A stretch of 64,000 nt of DNA from Balneolaceae bacterium UBA7797 (GCA_002480645.1 DLCN01000004.1:127559-191558), one strand, 5' to 3'; shown: positions 24,690 to 33,732, counted from the first letter of the stretch. The notes: a model not told the origin generated them from the letters alone. Numbers and translations are program-made.

Positions 24690-25441
24690 TGGAAGAACAA
24701 ACAAATACGTGTCTGAATTGCGGATCAGCAGAGGTGCAGAACTACTGCCCCGTATGTGGCCAAAAAGCGCAGCCTACCCGACTCCCATTGAAGTTGTTTT
24801 TCCATGATGCCATCGAGTCGTTGTTCAATATTGACAATCGCTGGCTAAAAACTCTACGGGATCTGTTCATTAAGCCCGGTAAAGTTACCCGGGAATATAT
24901 TGAAGGGAAAAGGGCCCGGTATTTACCTCCCCTTCGTATTTATATTTCGATCAGTATCATTTATTTCCTTGCTGTTCAGTTTTACGATTCCTCACAGGTA
25001 TTTTTTATCAGCTTTAATGCTGCGGATCAAAAAATTGAAGGGGTCGGAACTGTTGTTCAGTATTCACTTTTTTTTCTGGTGCCCCTGTTTGGACTCATCC
25101 TCAAGCTGTTTTACCTCAAGCGAAAAGCCTACTATGTAGAATATCTTATCATGGCATTACATATACATACCATCTGGTTTGTACTGCTGCTGTTCGATAT
25201 TTTTGCTGAATGGATGGGGGGATTATCCGATCATCTGGTGATAAAAATAATAGCTACCATAATCACCATCCCGACAACACTCGGAGTATTTGTATATCCG
25301 GCGATTTATCAAAAAAGAACGTTTAATGATAGCTGGCTTAAGGTTATATTTAAATCCTTTGGCCAGATTCTGTTGTATGTTACAGCGTTAATTTCAATTG
25401 TCGGCCTCTACTATTACGTAATTTTTGATTTAATAAAATGA
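24689..25441 (+). CDS. DUF3667 membrane protein with N-terminal zinc ribbon
   Basis: The 250-residue protein begins with a four-cysteine ribbon (CLNCGSAEVQNYCPVCGQ), then the conserved FFHDAIESLFNIDNRWLKTLRDL, PGKVTREYIEGKRARYLPPLR segment of the DUF3667 family, and four to five membrane helices (about 88-106, 120-142, 152-176, 189-208 and 224-246). The family is common in Bacteroidota and has no proven function. It starts one base before the end of rsgA and ends in an ATGA overlap with the carbonic anhydrase gene, so all three genes are one operon. Confidence 0.82.
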   Translation: MEEQTNTCLNCGSAEVQNYCPVCGQKAQPTRLPLKLFFHDAIESLFNIDNRWLKTLRDLFIKPGKVTREYIEGKRARYLPPLRIYISISIIYFLAVQFYDSSQVFFISFNAADQKIEGVGTVVQYSLFFLVPLFGLILKLFYLKRKAYYVEYLIMALHIHTIWFVLLLFDIFAEWMGGLSDHLVIKIIATIITIPTTLGVFVYPAIYQKRTFNDSWLKVIFKSFGQILLYVTALISIVGLYYYVIFDLIK

Positions 25442-25986
25442 TAAGAGAATTTTTGGGGAAAACACCCCACATCCATGAGACAGCGTTTGTCGTGGATAGT
25501 GCAGAGATCATCGGAGATGTAACCATGGCAGAAGAAAGCAGTGCCTGGTTTAATGTTACCATTCGTGGTGATGTGAATAAGATCACCATTGGTAAACGGA
25601 GTAACGTTCAGGACAATGTGTGTATTCATGTGATGCACCAAACAGGTCCAACTTTTATCGGGGATGAAGTCACTATTGGCCATGGAGCAGTGGTACATGG
25701 GTGTACCATTAAAGACAGAGTATTGGTAGGTATGAATGCGGTTATTCTGGATAAAGTGATCGTTGAGCCGGATGTGATCATTGCCGCAGGTTCATTAGTT
25801 GCTCCAAATAAAACACTGGAAAGCGGATACATGTATATGGGGTCTCCGGCTAAGCCTGTTCGAAAATTGACGGAAGACGAAATTGCTTCAATCCCTAAAT
25901 ATTCACAGAACTACGTGAAATATTCCAGGGCCTACACCGGCAAAGATCAGTACGACGAAAACCCATTCTACCCACAGGAAGATTAA
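25438..25986 (+). CDS. Gamma-class carbonic anhydrase family protein (left-handed beta-helix)
   Basis: The 182-residue protein is built of hexapeptide repeats (about 15-140). It has the family's metal-site histidines: NVCIHVMHQ and, 25 residues on, IGHGAVVHGCTI, plus the WFNVTIRGDVNKITIG start and the YMGSPAKPVRKLT end. These match the gamma-CA/YrdA family, trimeric enzymes or binding proteins in the cytoplasm. The residues needed for catalysis in the Cam prototype are only partly kept in this subfamily, so activity is not certain. It overlaps the DUF3667 gene by four bases. Confidence 0.88.
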   Translation: MIREFLGKTPHIHETAFVVDSAEIIGDVTMAEESSAWFNVTIRGDVNKITIGKRSNVQDNVCIHVMHQTGPTFIGDEVTIGHGAVVHGCTIKDRVLVGMNAVILDKVIVEPDVIIAAGSLVAPNKTLESGYMYMGSPAKPVRKLTEDEIASIPKYSQNYVKYSRAYTGKDQYDENPFYPQED

Positions 25987-26060
25987 TTCAACATCCACCA
26001 TTCAATAGTGAATATTCAATTTTCAATGATGCTTGCAGATTGAATGTTGATTATTGAATT
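25985..26060. repeat. Imperfect inverted repeat between gamma-CA and hemW genes
   Basis: Left arm 25985-26006 and right arm 26039-26060 are imperfect inverted copies: 18 of 22 bases pair, with ends AATTCAA and CATTCAAT. The region between is also rich in TTCAAT motifs. It fills the 81-base gap and begins in the stop codon of the carbonic anhydrase gene. It could be a degenerate mobile repeat or a weak terminator. Confidence 0.5.
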
Positions 26061-26067
26061 TTGAGTT

Positions 26068-27216
26068 ATGTCCGGCCTCTATCTACATATCCCGTTTTGT
26101 AAACAGGCATGCTCGTATTGTGATTTCTATTTCGTAACGAGACATAAGAGAAAAGATGAGTTTGTCGAACAACTAATCAACGAGATAGAAAGCCACAGGA
26201 ACAGTCGCTTCACTCAGGAACCTGTTCAAACCATTTATTTCGGTGGTGGAACGCCAAGTCTGCTTTCTCCGGCACAGGTCGGCCGCATTTTAGAAACCAT
26301 TGCAGATGTTTTTTCTCTCGATCTGAAAGAAGTGACGCTGGAAATGAACCCGGACGATGTAAATGCTGAGTATCTGAGAGGATTGAGGTCGGCAGGAATA
26401 ACGCGTGCAAGCATGGGTGTACAAAGTTTTGACGAAGAACTGTTGAAATTCATGCACAGAGCCCATAACAGTACAGAAGCCAGATCGTGTATGGAAGCAC
26501 TCGCTGAAACAGGATTTGATAGCTATACGGTGGATCTTATTTATGGAAATCCCGGGCAGACTTCCGAAATGCTTCAGAAAGATCTGGATATTTTAAGCTC
26601 GTACGATCCACCACATGTATCCGCCTATACCCTTACGATCGAACCAAAAACGCGGTTAGGTAAACAATTAGAATTAGGAAGATTATTACCTGCCGAAGAT
26701 GAAGTCGTCGCCGCTCAGTTCTCGCAAGTGGAAGAAGCTCTGCTACGAACAGGGATCAATAGATACGAGGTAAGCAATTTTGCTAAACCCGGTGCAGAAG
26801 CGGTTCATAATTCGGCCTATTGGTCACATGAGAATTATCTGGGCTTAGGTCCGGGCGCGCATTCTTTTTGGTGGGAGGAGGATGGCACCTCCGCCAGACG
26901 ATGGTCGAATAAACCGGATCTTTCTGATTATTTAAATAATAAAACGGAATTCAAAAAATATGATGAGGATCTGCTGGATCTGAGAACTCTTGCCGAAGAA
27001 CGGATCATGTTGGGTTTACGCACAGTGGCAGGAATTGACTTTAAGACCTTACTGGAAAAATATAGCTGGAAGCCTAACGAAAAGACCGAAACATATCTCC
27101 ACAATCTTCAAAAAAACGGTAAAGCACGGGTGGAAGATGGTGGAATCAGGCTGACCGGGGAGGGACTCAAGATTTCAGATGCGATCATTTTAGATCTGAT
27201 TACCCTGAACGAGTGA
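26068..27216 (+). CDS. hemW: HemW-type radical SAM protein
   Basis: The 382-residue protein has the HemN/HemW radical-SAM start GLYLHIPFCKQACSYCDFYF, with the CxxxCxxC 4Fe-4S motif, GGGTPSLL, MNPDDV, GVQSF, DLIYGNPGQT and the HemW C-terminal domain with ERIMLGLRT and GLKISDAIILDLI. HemW homologues lack the coproporphyrinogen oxidase-specific features of HemN and are heme chaperones for cytochromes. The missing N-terminal extension of HemN and the length fit HemW. It starts 81 bases after the gamma-CA gene. Confidence 0.9.
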   Translation: MSGLYLHIPFCKQACSYCDFYFVTRHKRKDEFVEQLINEIESHRNSRFTQEPVQTIYFGGGTPSLLSPAQVGRILETIADVFSLDLKEVTLEMNPDDVNAEYLRGLRSAGITRASMGVQSFDEELLKFMHRAHNSTEARSCMEALAETGFDSYTVDLIYGNPGQTSEMLQKDLDILSSYDPPHVSAYTLTIEPKTRLGKQLELGRLLPAEDEVVAAQFSQVEEALLRTGINRYEVSNFAKPGAEAVHNSAYWSHENYLGLGPGAHSFWWEEDGTSARRWSNKPDLSDYLNNKTEFKKYDEDLLDLRTLAEERIMLGLRTVAGIDFKTLLEKYSWKPNEKTETYLHNLQKNGKARVEDGGIRLTGEGLKISDAIILDLITLNE

Positions 27217-27220
27217 GTGG

Positions 27221-27811
27221 CTAAAATGGAAGGAGATCAAGCAAAGATTCTGCTAATCCCGGGAAAAGACTGATTATAAATCCACTTAGCACGATCAGAA
27301 AGAAAAATCCCACAACGATGATCCAGAACCGGGTCTTTTTTCGCTCTTTTTCAACATAGCCGAATAAGGGCTCAACTTGTACAGGGATGTATTCTTCTTC
27401 CGGTTCCGGCTCATGCTGCAAACCGGAATCGTACCATTCATCTGTTTCATCAGGTTCTTTAAGATCTTCCGGCTTGGTTGACTCCGTGCCAGCGAGAGTT
27501 TCTGCAAGCATGGCAAATTCTTTGTTTACACGCTCCTCAACGCCCTTGGTAGGCTGAAAGGTGAGACGTCGCTGTGGCGGTCTTGTAATTCTCTGGCCGG
27601 TCCGGGGATCAATGGTTTGGCGTTCCGGAGTCTCAATTACTTTAAAGTCGCCAAAATTTGGCAGACTGGTCTCATTATTCTGTTCGGCATCTACTGAAAG
27701 CTGATCGAACAGAGAAGCCAGAAAAGTATGCACCGTATGTTCAGGTTGTCCTGATTTTTCGATCAGTTTATCAACGATCTCACTAAATGGAATCTTATTT
27801 TCAGGAGCCAT
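27221..27811 (-). CDS. HU/IHF-like domain protein with C-terminal membrane anchor
   Basis: The 196-residue protein has an HU/IHF-type domain in its first half (FSEIVDKLIEKSGQPEHTVHTFL, SLPNFGDFKVIETPERQTIDPRTGQ; about 5-90), an acidic proline-rich linker (about 105-155) and a single hydrophobic helix (about 163-183, RFWIIVVGFFFLIVLSGFI), with a short tail beyond it. The DNA-binding domain should face the cytoplasm, tied to the membrane. It is 6 bases downstream of the soluble HU-like gene at 27818-28087, so the two form an operon and may pair. Its role is inferred: DNA-to-membrane tethering is possible. The ATG at 27811 is preceded by GGAGAATAAC. Confidence 0.78.
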   Translation of the reverse strand: MAPENKIPFSEIVDKLIEKSGQPEHTVHTFLASLFDQLSVDAEQNNETSLPNFGDFKVIETPERQTIDPRTGQRITRPPQRRLTFQPTKGVEERVNKEFAMLAETLAGTESTKPEDLKEPDETDEWYDSGLQHEPEPEEEYIPVQVEPLFGYVEKERKKTRFWIIVVGFFFLIVLSGFIISLFPGLAESLLDLLPF

Positions 27812-27817
27812 AAGGTG

Positions 27818-28087
27818 TTATTCTCCTGATGGTTTAAGAAGAATGGAATTGAACTGAACCACTTTTTTCTTAGGCATGATCACCATGCGCTTTTGTTGCG
27901 GATTATATGAACGGTACGATTCCCGCACTTTAGTATGAAAGCGCCCCAAGCCAGGTAAATTAAATTCTACATCATGTTCGAGGTTTGAAATAAGGATCTC
28001 CAAAAAATCATCGTACAGATTTAGAGTATCTGCCTTCGATAAATCAAGCTCCTTACTAAGCCCTTCAATCAAATCAACTAAATTCAT
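27818..28087 (-). CDS. HU/IHF family DNA-binding protein
   Basis: This 89-residue protein has the usual size of HU and its layout: an N-terminal helical pair (LIEGLSKELDLSKADTLNLYDDFL), then LPGLGRFHTKVRESYRSYNPQQKRMV with the beta-arm region. The GLGRF motif is kept, and the arm carries QKRM instead of the usual NPxTG. Basic residues are fewer than in canonical HU. It stands directly upstream of the membrane-anchored HU-like gene with a 6-base gap. Partner or DNA preference unknown. Confidence 0.8.
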   Translation of the reverse strand: MNLVDLIEGLSKELDLSKADTLNLYDDFLEILISNLEHDVEFNLPGLGRFHTKVRESYRSYNPQQKRMVIMPKKKVVQFNSILLKPSGE

Positions 28088-28218
28088 CCCAGAGAAATTA
28101 TTTAATGCATAATAATAAATAAAACCTTTTAATAGTCAACTCTAAGCTTTTTTGAGAAATACCCGATAACATTTCGTAAATTCAGACCTGTCATTTTACA
28201 GGGATATACAAGAGATTA

Positions 28219-29208
28219 ATGAACGACTCGCTTCGATTATTACTTACCGATTCCATGGATTACACGGGGATTCTGTCTCCGGAAGAGCCCTCTTTAAGGG
28301 AGGCTTTGAGAGCGTACGTTGATTTTTTAAACTCAGATAAAGGCTGGATGATGTCGAGGTTTGTGATCCCTCATAATATGATGCATCAGCTTGGTCAGTT
28401 CTCAGACCGTAAACACTTGATCGACGGACCGCTGAATTTATGTATTGCCGGCCCGAAAGTGGAGACACTGCATCAATTCAAAAATGCAGTAAATAGTATA
28501 GAGAAAGAGATCATCTCCGCACATTCGGGATATCCCGGGGAAGCTCGCACCAGTATTTTGGAATTACAGCTTCCGGTTGAAAGTGTGGTTAATTTAAAAC
28601 CGGAAGAATTGGTTCGCGCGCTGGAAGCGGTGGTTAGCAGTGCAGCAGAATCAAGAATACTACCTCACCGTGTATATTTTGAACTACCGGTTGAAGCCCG
28701 AAATGAAGAGACAACCAAAAAGATCATAAAAGTGATCTCGGTTCATAACCGGTCTATCCTAAAACGAAAGATCAAGAACTATCTGTTCTCTGGCATTAAG
28801 ATCAATTGCGGAAGCCTGGATGTGAAACGCCCGCCGACGGCACACTATTTATCAGAGGTGATGTTATTTGCCCGGGATGCCAACGTTGCCGTAAAGATAT
28901 CCGGTGATATTAACTCTGCCTTTCCAACGTATAATTACGAACATCAAAAGAATGTCCACGGGTTTATCAATGTGGTATTGGGGGGATTGCTTGGTTACAC
29001 GCAGGATCTTTTGGTAGATGAGTTAAAAGAAGTGATCCAGGAGAAATTACCCGAACGTTTTTCCTTTAAAAATGAATACCTGGCCTGGCAGGATCTGGCC
29101 GCTCCGCAAGCAGAGGTAAAGATGCTGCGCATGCTTTCACTAACCAGTTTTAATACGCTCGATCCTAAGTTTATCCTCGACCAGCTGGAAGAACTTCACT
29201 TATTATAA
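28219..29208 (+). CDS. Conserved-looking protein of unknown function
   Basis: I do not recognise this 329-residue protein. It has no signal peptide or membrane segment and reads like an alternating alpha/beta protein: strands such as LNLCIAGPKV, ILELQLPV, RVYFELPVE, IKINCG and NVAVKISGD are spaced by helices, which could be a TIM-barrel-like fold. Several features might be functional: LKRKIKNYLFSGIKINCGSLD, the KRPPTAHYLSEVMLF segment and NYEHQKNVHGFINVVLGGLLG. No metal-binding or P-loop motif is evident. It stands between divergent HU genes and a convergent T9SS metalloprotease and seems to have its own transcript. The first 30 residues might be shorter if a later start is used. Confidence 0.6.
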   Translation: MNDSLRLLLTDSMDYTGILSPEEPSLREALRAYVDFLNSDKGWMMSRFVIPHNMMHQLGQFSDRKHLIDGPLNLCIAGPKVETLHQFKNAVNSIEKEIISAHSGYPGEARTSILELQLPVESVVNLKPEELVRALEAVVSSAAESRILPHRVYFELPVEARNEETTKKIIKVISVHNRSILKRKIKNYLFSGIKINCGSLDVKRPPTAHYLSEVMLFARDANVAVKISGDINSAFPTYNYEHQKNVHGFINVVLGGLLGYTQDLLVDELKEVIQEKLPERFSFKNEYLAWQDLAAPQAEVKMLRMLSLTSFNTLDPKFILDQLEELHLL

Positions 29209-29221
29209 CGGTTAAGACCAC

Positions 29222-30985
29222 CTATTTGATCAGCATCATTTTCTTGGTGAACACACCTTCTTCACTGATCAAACGATAGAAATAAGTACCGGAAGCTAAT
29301 CGCGAACCATCCACAAAGAAGTTGTGATAACCACGATTTAACGTTCCATTGAACAGGCTCATTACTTTTCGGCCCATATAATCGTACACAGCCAGTGAAA
29401 CCTGCTGCGGACTTATCATTTCAATGCCGATAGTGGTTGTAGGATTGAATGGATTCGGATAATTCTGGGATAGTTTAATTCGCTTGCCGATCTCAATGGT
29501 GTCGTTACTGTTGATAAAATAATCGGTGTAAGTAAAAGCGAATTTTTCGGAACTGTTGGCGTTGGTGTTAACAATAACGAGCCCAACTACATCCGTATCA
29601 GAAAATTTCCATTCAAAGTCATAATCTGCCCAGTTATTGGGGACCGGCGCTGTGATGTAATACGGCGAGATCAGGTGGGTTACTTTATCGTATACCAATA
29701 AACCTGCTTCAACATCCGGGGAAGAGGCGGAAAAGCCGAACTTAAAATAACCGTCTGATTCTATGCCGGGGTTAAGTAAGTAATACTGAGCAGAGGTAGC
29801 TCTGATCACGGTAGTATCTTCTGCCACAGGCAGGAAATCAGTAAAAGTATCTTTAATTACCGGGCTGGGATAGTAGGCGCTTTCATCGAAGCCAAAGGTT
29901 GCGTCTGAGAAAGTTTCGCCGGAAGCAAAGTGCCACATATACGCCTCGAGCATGGCTGAGTGAAAGTTACTGCCATAATCGGGAAGGGTCTGAGCAACAG
30001 CATCAAGGAATTTAAGGGAACCATTACTCTCAACTTTTTCCCAAACATCAGTCCAGAAACTTTGTCCGAATCGTTCGTGAAAGTACAGGGCAAAGGTGAT
30101 GTCTTCATAAGATCCGGCAGAGAGTGTCAGATCAGCACTGGAAAACAGGTCAGAAGAGAAATCGACGATATAGTTGTAATAATCATTCACATTATCGTAT
30201 ACCACTTCTTCCATTAAGGTAGCGTCCATTTCAGCCCACCGGTCAGAGTCTCCGAACCAGTTGTTTTGCACATATTGGATGGCGTGTTTAAACTCGTGAG
30301 CCACAGTTACTTTCAATGCTCCACGCTGGTCACCTTCGGGATCCGTATTGGGCGGAAAGCCAACAAAATCATTTTCTACGTAAATGGTTGTGGTTGGAGA
30401 CGGGGTATCATCGGTATATCCATAGGCTCCGATACTATCCAGGTCTTCTAAATAAATATGATAAGTCTGGCCGTTTGGGATGGGGTCAGGAAAGCCGAGG
30501 GTAATAATTTCATGATTATACGACGAATCTGCTGCTTCTGCGGTCCATTCTACATAATCAGGTACGCCGTTGCTGTTGGCATCAGCCAAAGGTACAGCAT
30601 CGGTACCTGTAGTATCGAAATGAATTGTGAATTTGCCCGATGCGGATAAATAAGTTTGTTGTGTGGTTTTAGCTTTTGTGCCAAATGTTTTGGCAACCAG
30701 TGCCTTTGTTTTTACGGATAATTCTTGGTCATGAGACCGGATCATTGATATAACCGGTGTGACACATTTTGAAAACTGATGGGCATCATCTATAGTGCCG
30801 GGACGCTCTCTTTCGGAAGTCAGTAAACCGATCTGTTCTGAGATCGCAGTATTGATATCTATCTTCCCTTCGTAAAACTGGGTTCGGATGTCACTCAATT
30901 CAGCATAACGTTGCGCAACGGCCTTATTACCGCCAGCAAAAATCACCAGAAGAGCTAAAAATAATATATGGGCGAAATACTTCAC
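29222..30985 (-). CDS. MXAN_6640-type putative secreted metalloprotease with T9SS sorting domain
   Basis: Protein of about 587 residues. From a GTG start at 30985 it begins with a clean signal peptide (MKYFAHILFLALLVIFAGGNKAVAQ); the frame is open further upstream to a TTG, but that would place 28 residues before the signal. The catalytic part (about 110-270) holds an HExxH zinc site (VAHEFKHAIQ) followed by WAEMDATLMEEVVYD, the pattern of MXAN_6640-family putative metalloproteases. The C-terminus is a type A T9SS sorting domain (QNYPNPFNPTTTI...TKKMMLIK). It is divergent from trhO, with a shared intergenic region of 93 bases. Proteolysis is inferred from the motif. Confidence 0.83.
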   Translation of the reverse strand: MKYFAHILFLALLVIFAGGNKAVAQRYAELSDIRTQFYEGKIDINTAISEQIGLLTSERERPGTIDDAHQFSKCVTPVISMIRSHDQELSVKTKALVAKTFGTKAKTTQQTYLSASGKFTIHFDTTGTDAVPLADANSNGVPDYVEWTAEAADSSYNHEIITLGFPDPIPNGQTYHIYLEDLDSIGAYGYTDDTPSPTTTIYVENDFVGFPPNTDPEGDQRGALKVTVAHEFKHAIQYVQNNWFGDSDRWAEMDATLMEEVVYDNVNDYYNYIVDFSSDLFSSADLTLSAGSYEDITFALYFHERFGQSFWTDVWEKVESNGSLKFLDAVAQTLPDYGSNFHSAMLEAYMWHFASGETFSDATFGFDESAYYPSPVIKDTFTDFLPVAEDTTVIRATSAQYYLLNPGIESDGYFKFGFSASSPDVEAGLLVYDKVTHLISPYYITAPVPNNWADYDFEWKFSDTDVVGLVIVNTNANSSEKFAFTYTDYFINSNDTIEIGKRIKLSQNYPNPFNPTTTIGIEMISPQQVSLAVYDYMGRKVMSLFNGTLNRGYHNFFVDGSRLASGTYFYRLISEEGVFTKKMMLIK

Positions 30986-31011
30986 TATTCGGGGCTTTAT
31001 GAATGTTTTCG

Positions 31012-31019
31012 TATCTTTG
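31012..31019 (+). promoter_or_regulatory. Bacteroidota-type -7 element for trhO
   Basis: TATCTTTG matches TAnnTTTG; a weak TTCG stands 20 bases upstream in place of the -33. The trhO ATG is 59 bases downstream. Confidence 0.5.
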
Positions 31020-31078
31020 TGACCGCTTACCGAACGTCTGGAGAAAGAATATAGTCTGAATAAAATCAATCACGAAGA

Positions 31079-32044
31079 ATGTACGAAGTTATACTTTATT
31101 ACAATTTCAGTCCAATAGAAGATGCTGATCATTTTTGTAAGCAACACAAAAAGAAGTGTAAAGAGATCGGGTTAAAAGGACGAATTTATATTTCGGAAGA
31201 AGGCATTAACGGCACCGCCGGTGGCACCAAAGAACAAGTGGAAGAATATAAAGAGTATCTGCGGTCGCTGGAGGGATTTGAAAACACAGAATTTAAGCAG
31301 GATTCCAGTGAGTATGTGCCTTTCGCCAAGTTGATCTGTAAGGTTCGCAGGGAGATCGTTTCGCTGCATATGGATGGAGTGGACCCGAATAACGGAGGCA
31401 CCCACTTGCAGCCCGATCAATGGCGGAATGTGATGGAATCAGGCGAGGATTATGTAATGATCGATGTGCGTAATAATTATGAATCGAAAGTGGGTCACTT
31501 CGAAGGTGCGCTGAAACCTGACCTGGAGAATTTCTATGATTTCCCCCAATGGCTGGAAGAAGCCAACATCCCGAAAGACAAAAAGGTGTTGATGTATTGC
31601 ACCGGCGGTATCCGATGCGAAAAGTTTTCAGTATTGATGAAAGACGCCGGCTGGGAAGATGTGAACCAATTGCACGGCGGGATCCTGAATTACGCTAAAA
31701 AAGAAGGTGGAAAACACTTTAAAGGAAAGTGCTTTGTATTTGATGATCGCCTTGTGGTGCCGGTGAATGCCGAAGACCTGGAACCGATCGCTCTGTGTGA
31801 GATCAGTGGTCAACCGGCCGATACGTACATCAATTGTGCGAATATGGAGTGTAATAAGCTATTTGTTTGCTGTGAACAGGCAGCGATAAAAATGGAAGGG
31901 TGTTGCAGTAAAGAATGTATGGAAAGTGAATACCGCCGGCCTTTTGATCCGGAGAACGCCTTTAAACCATTCAGGAAGTGGTACAATTATTTTGATGACG
32001 ATTTCAAAGACCGGGCTATTCAACAGCCTTCCGGTTGCGCATAG
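31079..32044 (+). CDS. trhO: tRNA uridine(34) hydroxylase, rhodanese domain
   Basis: The 321-residue protein has the TrhO/YceA arrangement: an acylphosphatase-like N-terminal domain (about 5-95, with GLKGRIYISEEGINGTAGG), a rhodanese domain (about 115-220) with the active-site cysteine in MYCTGGIRCEK, and a C-terminal cysteine-rich region (CEISGQPADTYINCANMEC..CCEQAAIKMEGCCSKEC) that should bind zinc. It hydroxylates uridine 34 of tRNA using the prephenate-independent route. The end overlaps the start of the downstream pseudouridine synthase gene by 50 bases in another frame, so the two RNA-modification enzymes are co-transcribed. Confidence 0.92.
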   Translation: MYEVILYYNFSPIEDADHFCKQHKKKCKEIGLKGRIYISEEGINGTAGGTKEQVEEYKEYLRSLEGFENTEFKQDSSEYVPFAKLICKVRREIVSLHMDGVDPNNGGTHLQPDQWRNVMESGEDYVMIDVRNNYESKVGHFEGALKPDLENFYDFPQWLEEANIPKDKKVLMYCTGGIRCEKFSVLMKDAGWEDVNQLHGGILNYAKKEGGKHFKGKCFVFDDRLVVPVNAEDLEPIALCEISGQPADTYINCANMECNKLFVCCEQAAIKMEGCCSKECMESEYRRPFDPENAFKPFRKWYNYFDDDFKDRAIQQPSGCA

Positions 32045-32921
32045 AAAAGTACGGATCACGAAGCCTTATCCCATCACCTATCGGTTTAAGGCCGAGACTG
32101 AGTTTGTTGGAAAAGATATTCTGACTCTGCTCAAAACTAAATTCCCGTTTAATACAGAACAGGTTTGGAAAGAGCGGATCGCTTCGGGTCGTATTCTGAT
32201 AAATGACGTGGTTCCGGATGAACACCGAATGTTAAAAAGTGGGGATCAGATCCTGCACTTTAATCCGCATGTTGTAGAACCATCCGTTCCGGATGAAGTG
32301 GAAATACTTGAGATCACAGATGATTATGCTGCGGTTTTTAAACCGGCTCCTCTTCCCATGCATCCCGGCGGGAGATACAACAGAAATACATTGGTGGAAA
32401 TGCTGAAAGATGATGGGTTCCGGGACCTGCTTATTGTACACCGGCTGGATGCTGTAACTTCGGGGCTGGTGCTGTTTGCCCGGAATAAAGAGTTCGCCCG
32501 CAAGGCCATGGATTGTTTTGCTGCTGGCGGAGTTAAAAAAACGTACTTCGCTCATGTTGCCGGAGTACCGGCCGACCTTGAGGTCAGGATAAGTGCACCA
32601 ATTCGGAGAAAAGGTGGGTTTGTTTTTGAGAGCGGGGAAGCTCTTTCTAATGCAAAAGATGCCGTTACTCATTTCGAGGTTGTGGAAACCCGGGATAACA
32701 GTTCCATCATCAAATGTACACCCGTAACCGGGCGAACCCATCAGATCCGTTTACATCTGAAACACTGGGGCTTTCCTATCATCGATGATCCGATCTATGG
32801 CCCGAATGGCGACCTGAGCAGCAAAAGCCCGCAAAAAGTTGGTATAAGTCTGATCAGTTCCGGACTCGAGATCCCCGATCTTGGAATAAAGCTTTCGTTG
32901 GTCAGCTCAGAAGAAGTATAA
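31995..32921 (+). CDS. RluA-family pseudouridine synthase
   Basis: Protein of about 308 residues with an S4-like N-terminal part (about 25-95: WKERIASGRILINDV) and an RluA-type catalytic domain with HRLDAVTSGLVLFARNKE (catalytic Asp) and the end GRTHQIRLHLKHWGFPIIDDPIYG. It isomerises uridine in rRNA or tRNA. The open frame begins far inside trhO; I take the ATG at 31995, which overlaps trhO by 50 bases, because no later start precedes the S4 domain. It is not one of the standard RluC/RluD types I can name with confidence. A convergent hydrolase gene lies 20 bases beyond. Confidence 0.85.
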   Translation: MTISKTGLFNSLPVAHRKVRITKPYPITYRFKAETEFVGKDILTLLKTKFPFNTEQVWKERIASGRILINDVVPDEHRMLKSGDQILHFNPHVVEPSVPDEVEILEITDDYAAVFKPAPLPMHPGGRYNRNTLVEMLKDDGFRDLLIVHRLDAVTSGLVLFARNKEFARKAMDCFAAGGVKKTYFAHVAGVPADLEVRISAPIRRKGGFVFESGEALSNAKDAVTHFEVVETRDNSSIIKCTPVTGRTHQIRLHLKHWGFPIIDDPIYGPNGDLSSKSPQKVGISLISSGLEIPDLGIKLSLVSSEEV

Positions 32922-32940
32922 AAATTCGGGGGTAACTTAC

Positions 32941-33732
32941 TCAGCCTTTATAGAAGGCTTCGGCGATCGAGGCGAATTGCTTGGGTTTATCGAGGAAAGC
33001 ATAATGTCCGGCATCTTCGATCACTACCAATGCACTATTCGAGAGACCCGCATCAATACGTTCGCCCTGATAAACAGGAGTAGCATCGTCATTTCTACCC
33101 CAAAGAAGAAGTGTTTCATGCGGAATAAGTGGGAGGCGGTCCTCCAGATATTCACTCACCGATTTTACGAATGTCTCACGCATTACACCACTCAGTTTAG
33201 AATAATCACTGGATCCCAGACTTTTCCACAGATCGGTACTTCGGAGCCAGTTCAATGCTTTTGAACGAAGTGGTTCCGGTAAGATCACAAAGGGAGCTTT
33301 GAGGGTTTTGGCGGTATATTTTTTAAAATAATATTTCCAGGAGCGTCGGGGTTTCATTCCAGCCCCACCGGTTATGAGAACTTTTTCGATGATCTTTTTG
33401 CCTTTTTCCCGGGCGAGTAATTTCAAGGCAATACGTCCACCAAAGGAATGCACCAACAGATCGACGCGGTCATCCGGTAGCTTTTCAATAAAAGCGAGAA
33501 CGGCATCGGCATAATCATCAATAGTCCATGCAGTAACAGGTTCATTGGAATCTCCAAAACCGGGAAGATCCAGTACATAGGAGGATCTGAGGTGAGCGAG
33601 TTGCCTGGCTATCGGCATCATCACACGGCGGCTACTGCCCCAGCCATGAAGTATCACCAGAGCTTTCCCCTTACCTGTTACTTCGTACGCGATCTGCTGT
33701 TCGTTATATGTAAAATGGAATACGTTGCTCAT
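32941..33732 (-). CDS. Alpha/beta hydrolase
   Basis: Protein of about 263 residues with the alpha/beta-hydrolase fold. The oxyanion-hole segment is LVILHGWGSSRRVM, the nucleophile elbow is VHSFGGRIA (Ser), the acid is likely in LLWGRNDDATPV and the histidine in IEDAGHYAFLDKP. An upstream TTG five codons earlier is possible, but the ATG at 33732 (MSNVFHFTYNEQQ) is preferred. It is convergent with the RluA gene and divergent from the ComEA-like gene. The substrate is not apparent. It resembles small esterase/acylase-type hydrolases. Confidence 0.85.
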   Translation of the reverse strand: MSNVFHFTYNEQQIAYEVTGKGKALVILHGWGSSRRVMMPIARQLAHLRSSYVLDLPGFGDSNEPVTAWTIDDYADAVLAFIEKLPDDRVDLLVHSFGGRIALKLLAREKGKKIIEKVLITGGAGMKPRRSWKYYFKKYTAKTLKAPFVILPEPLRSKALNWLRSTDLWKSLGSSDYSKLSGVMRETFVKSVSEYLEDRLPLIPHETLLLWGRNDDATPVYQGERIDAGLSNSALVVIEDAGHYAFLDKPKQFASIAEAFYKG

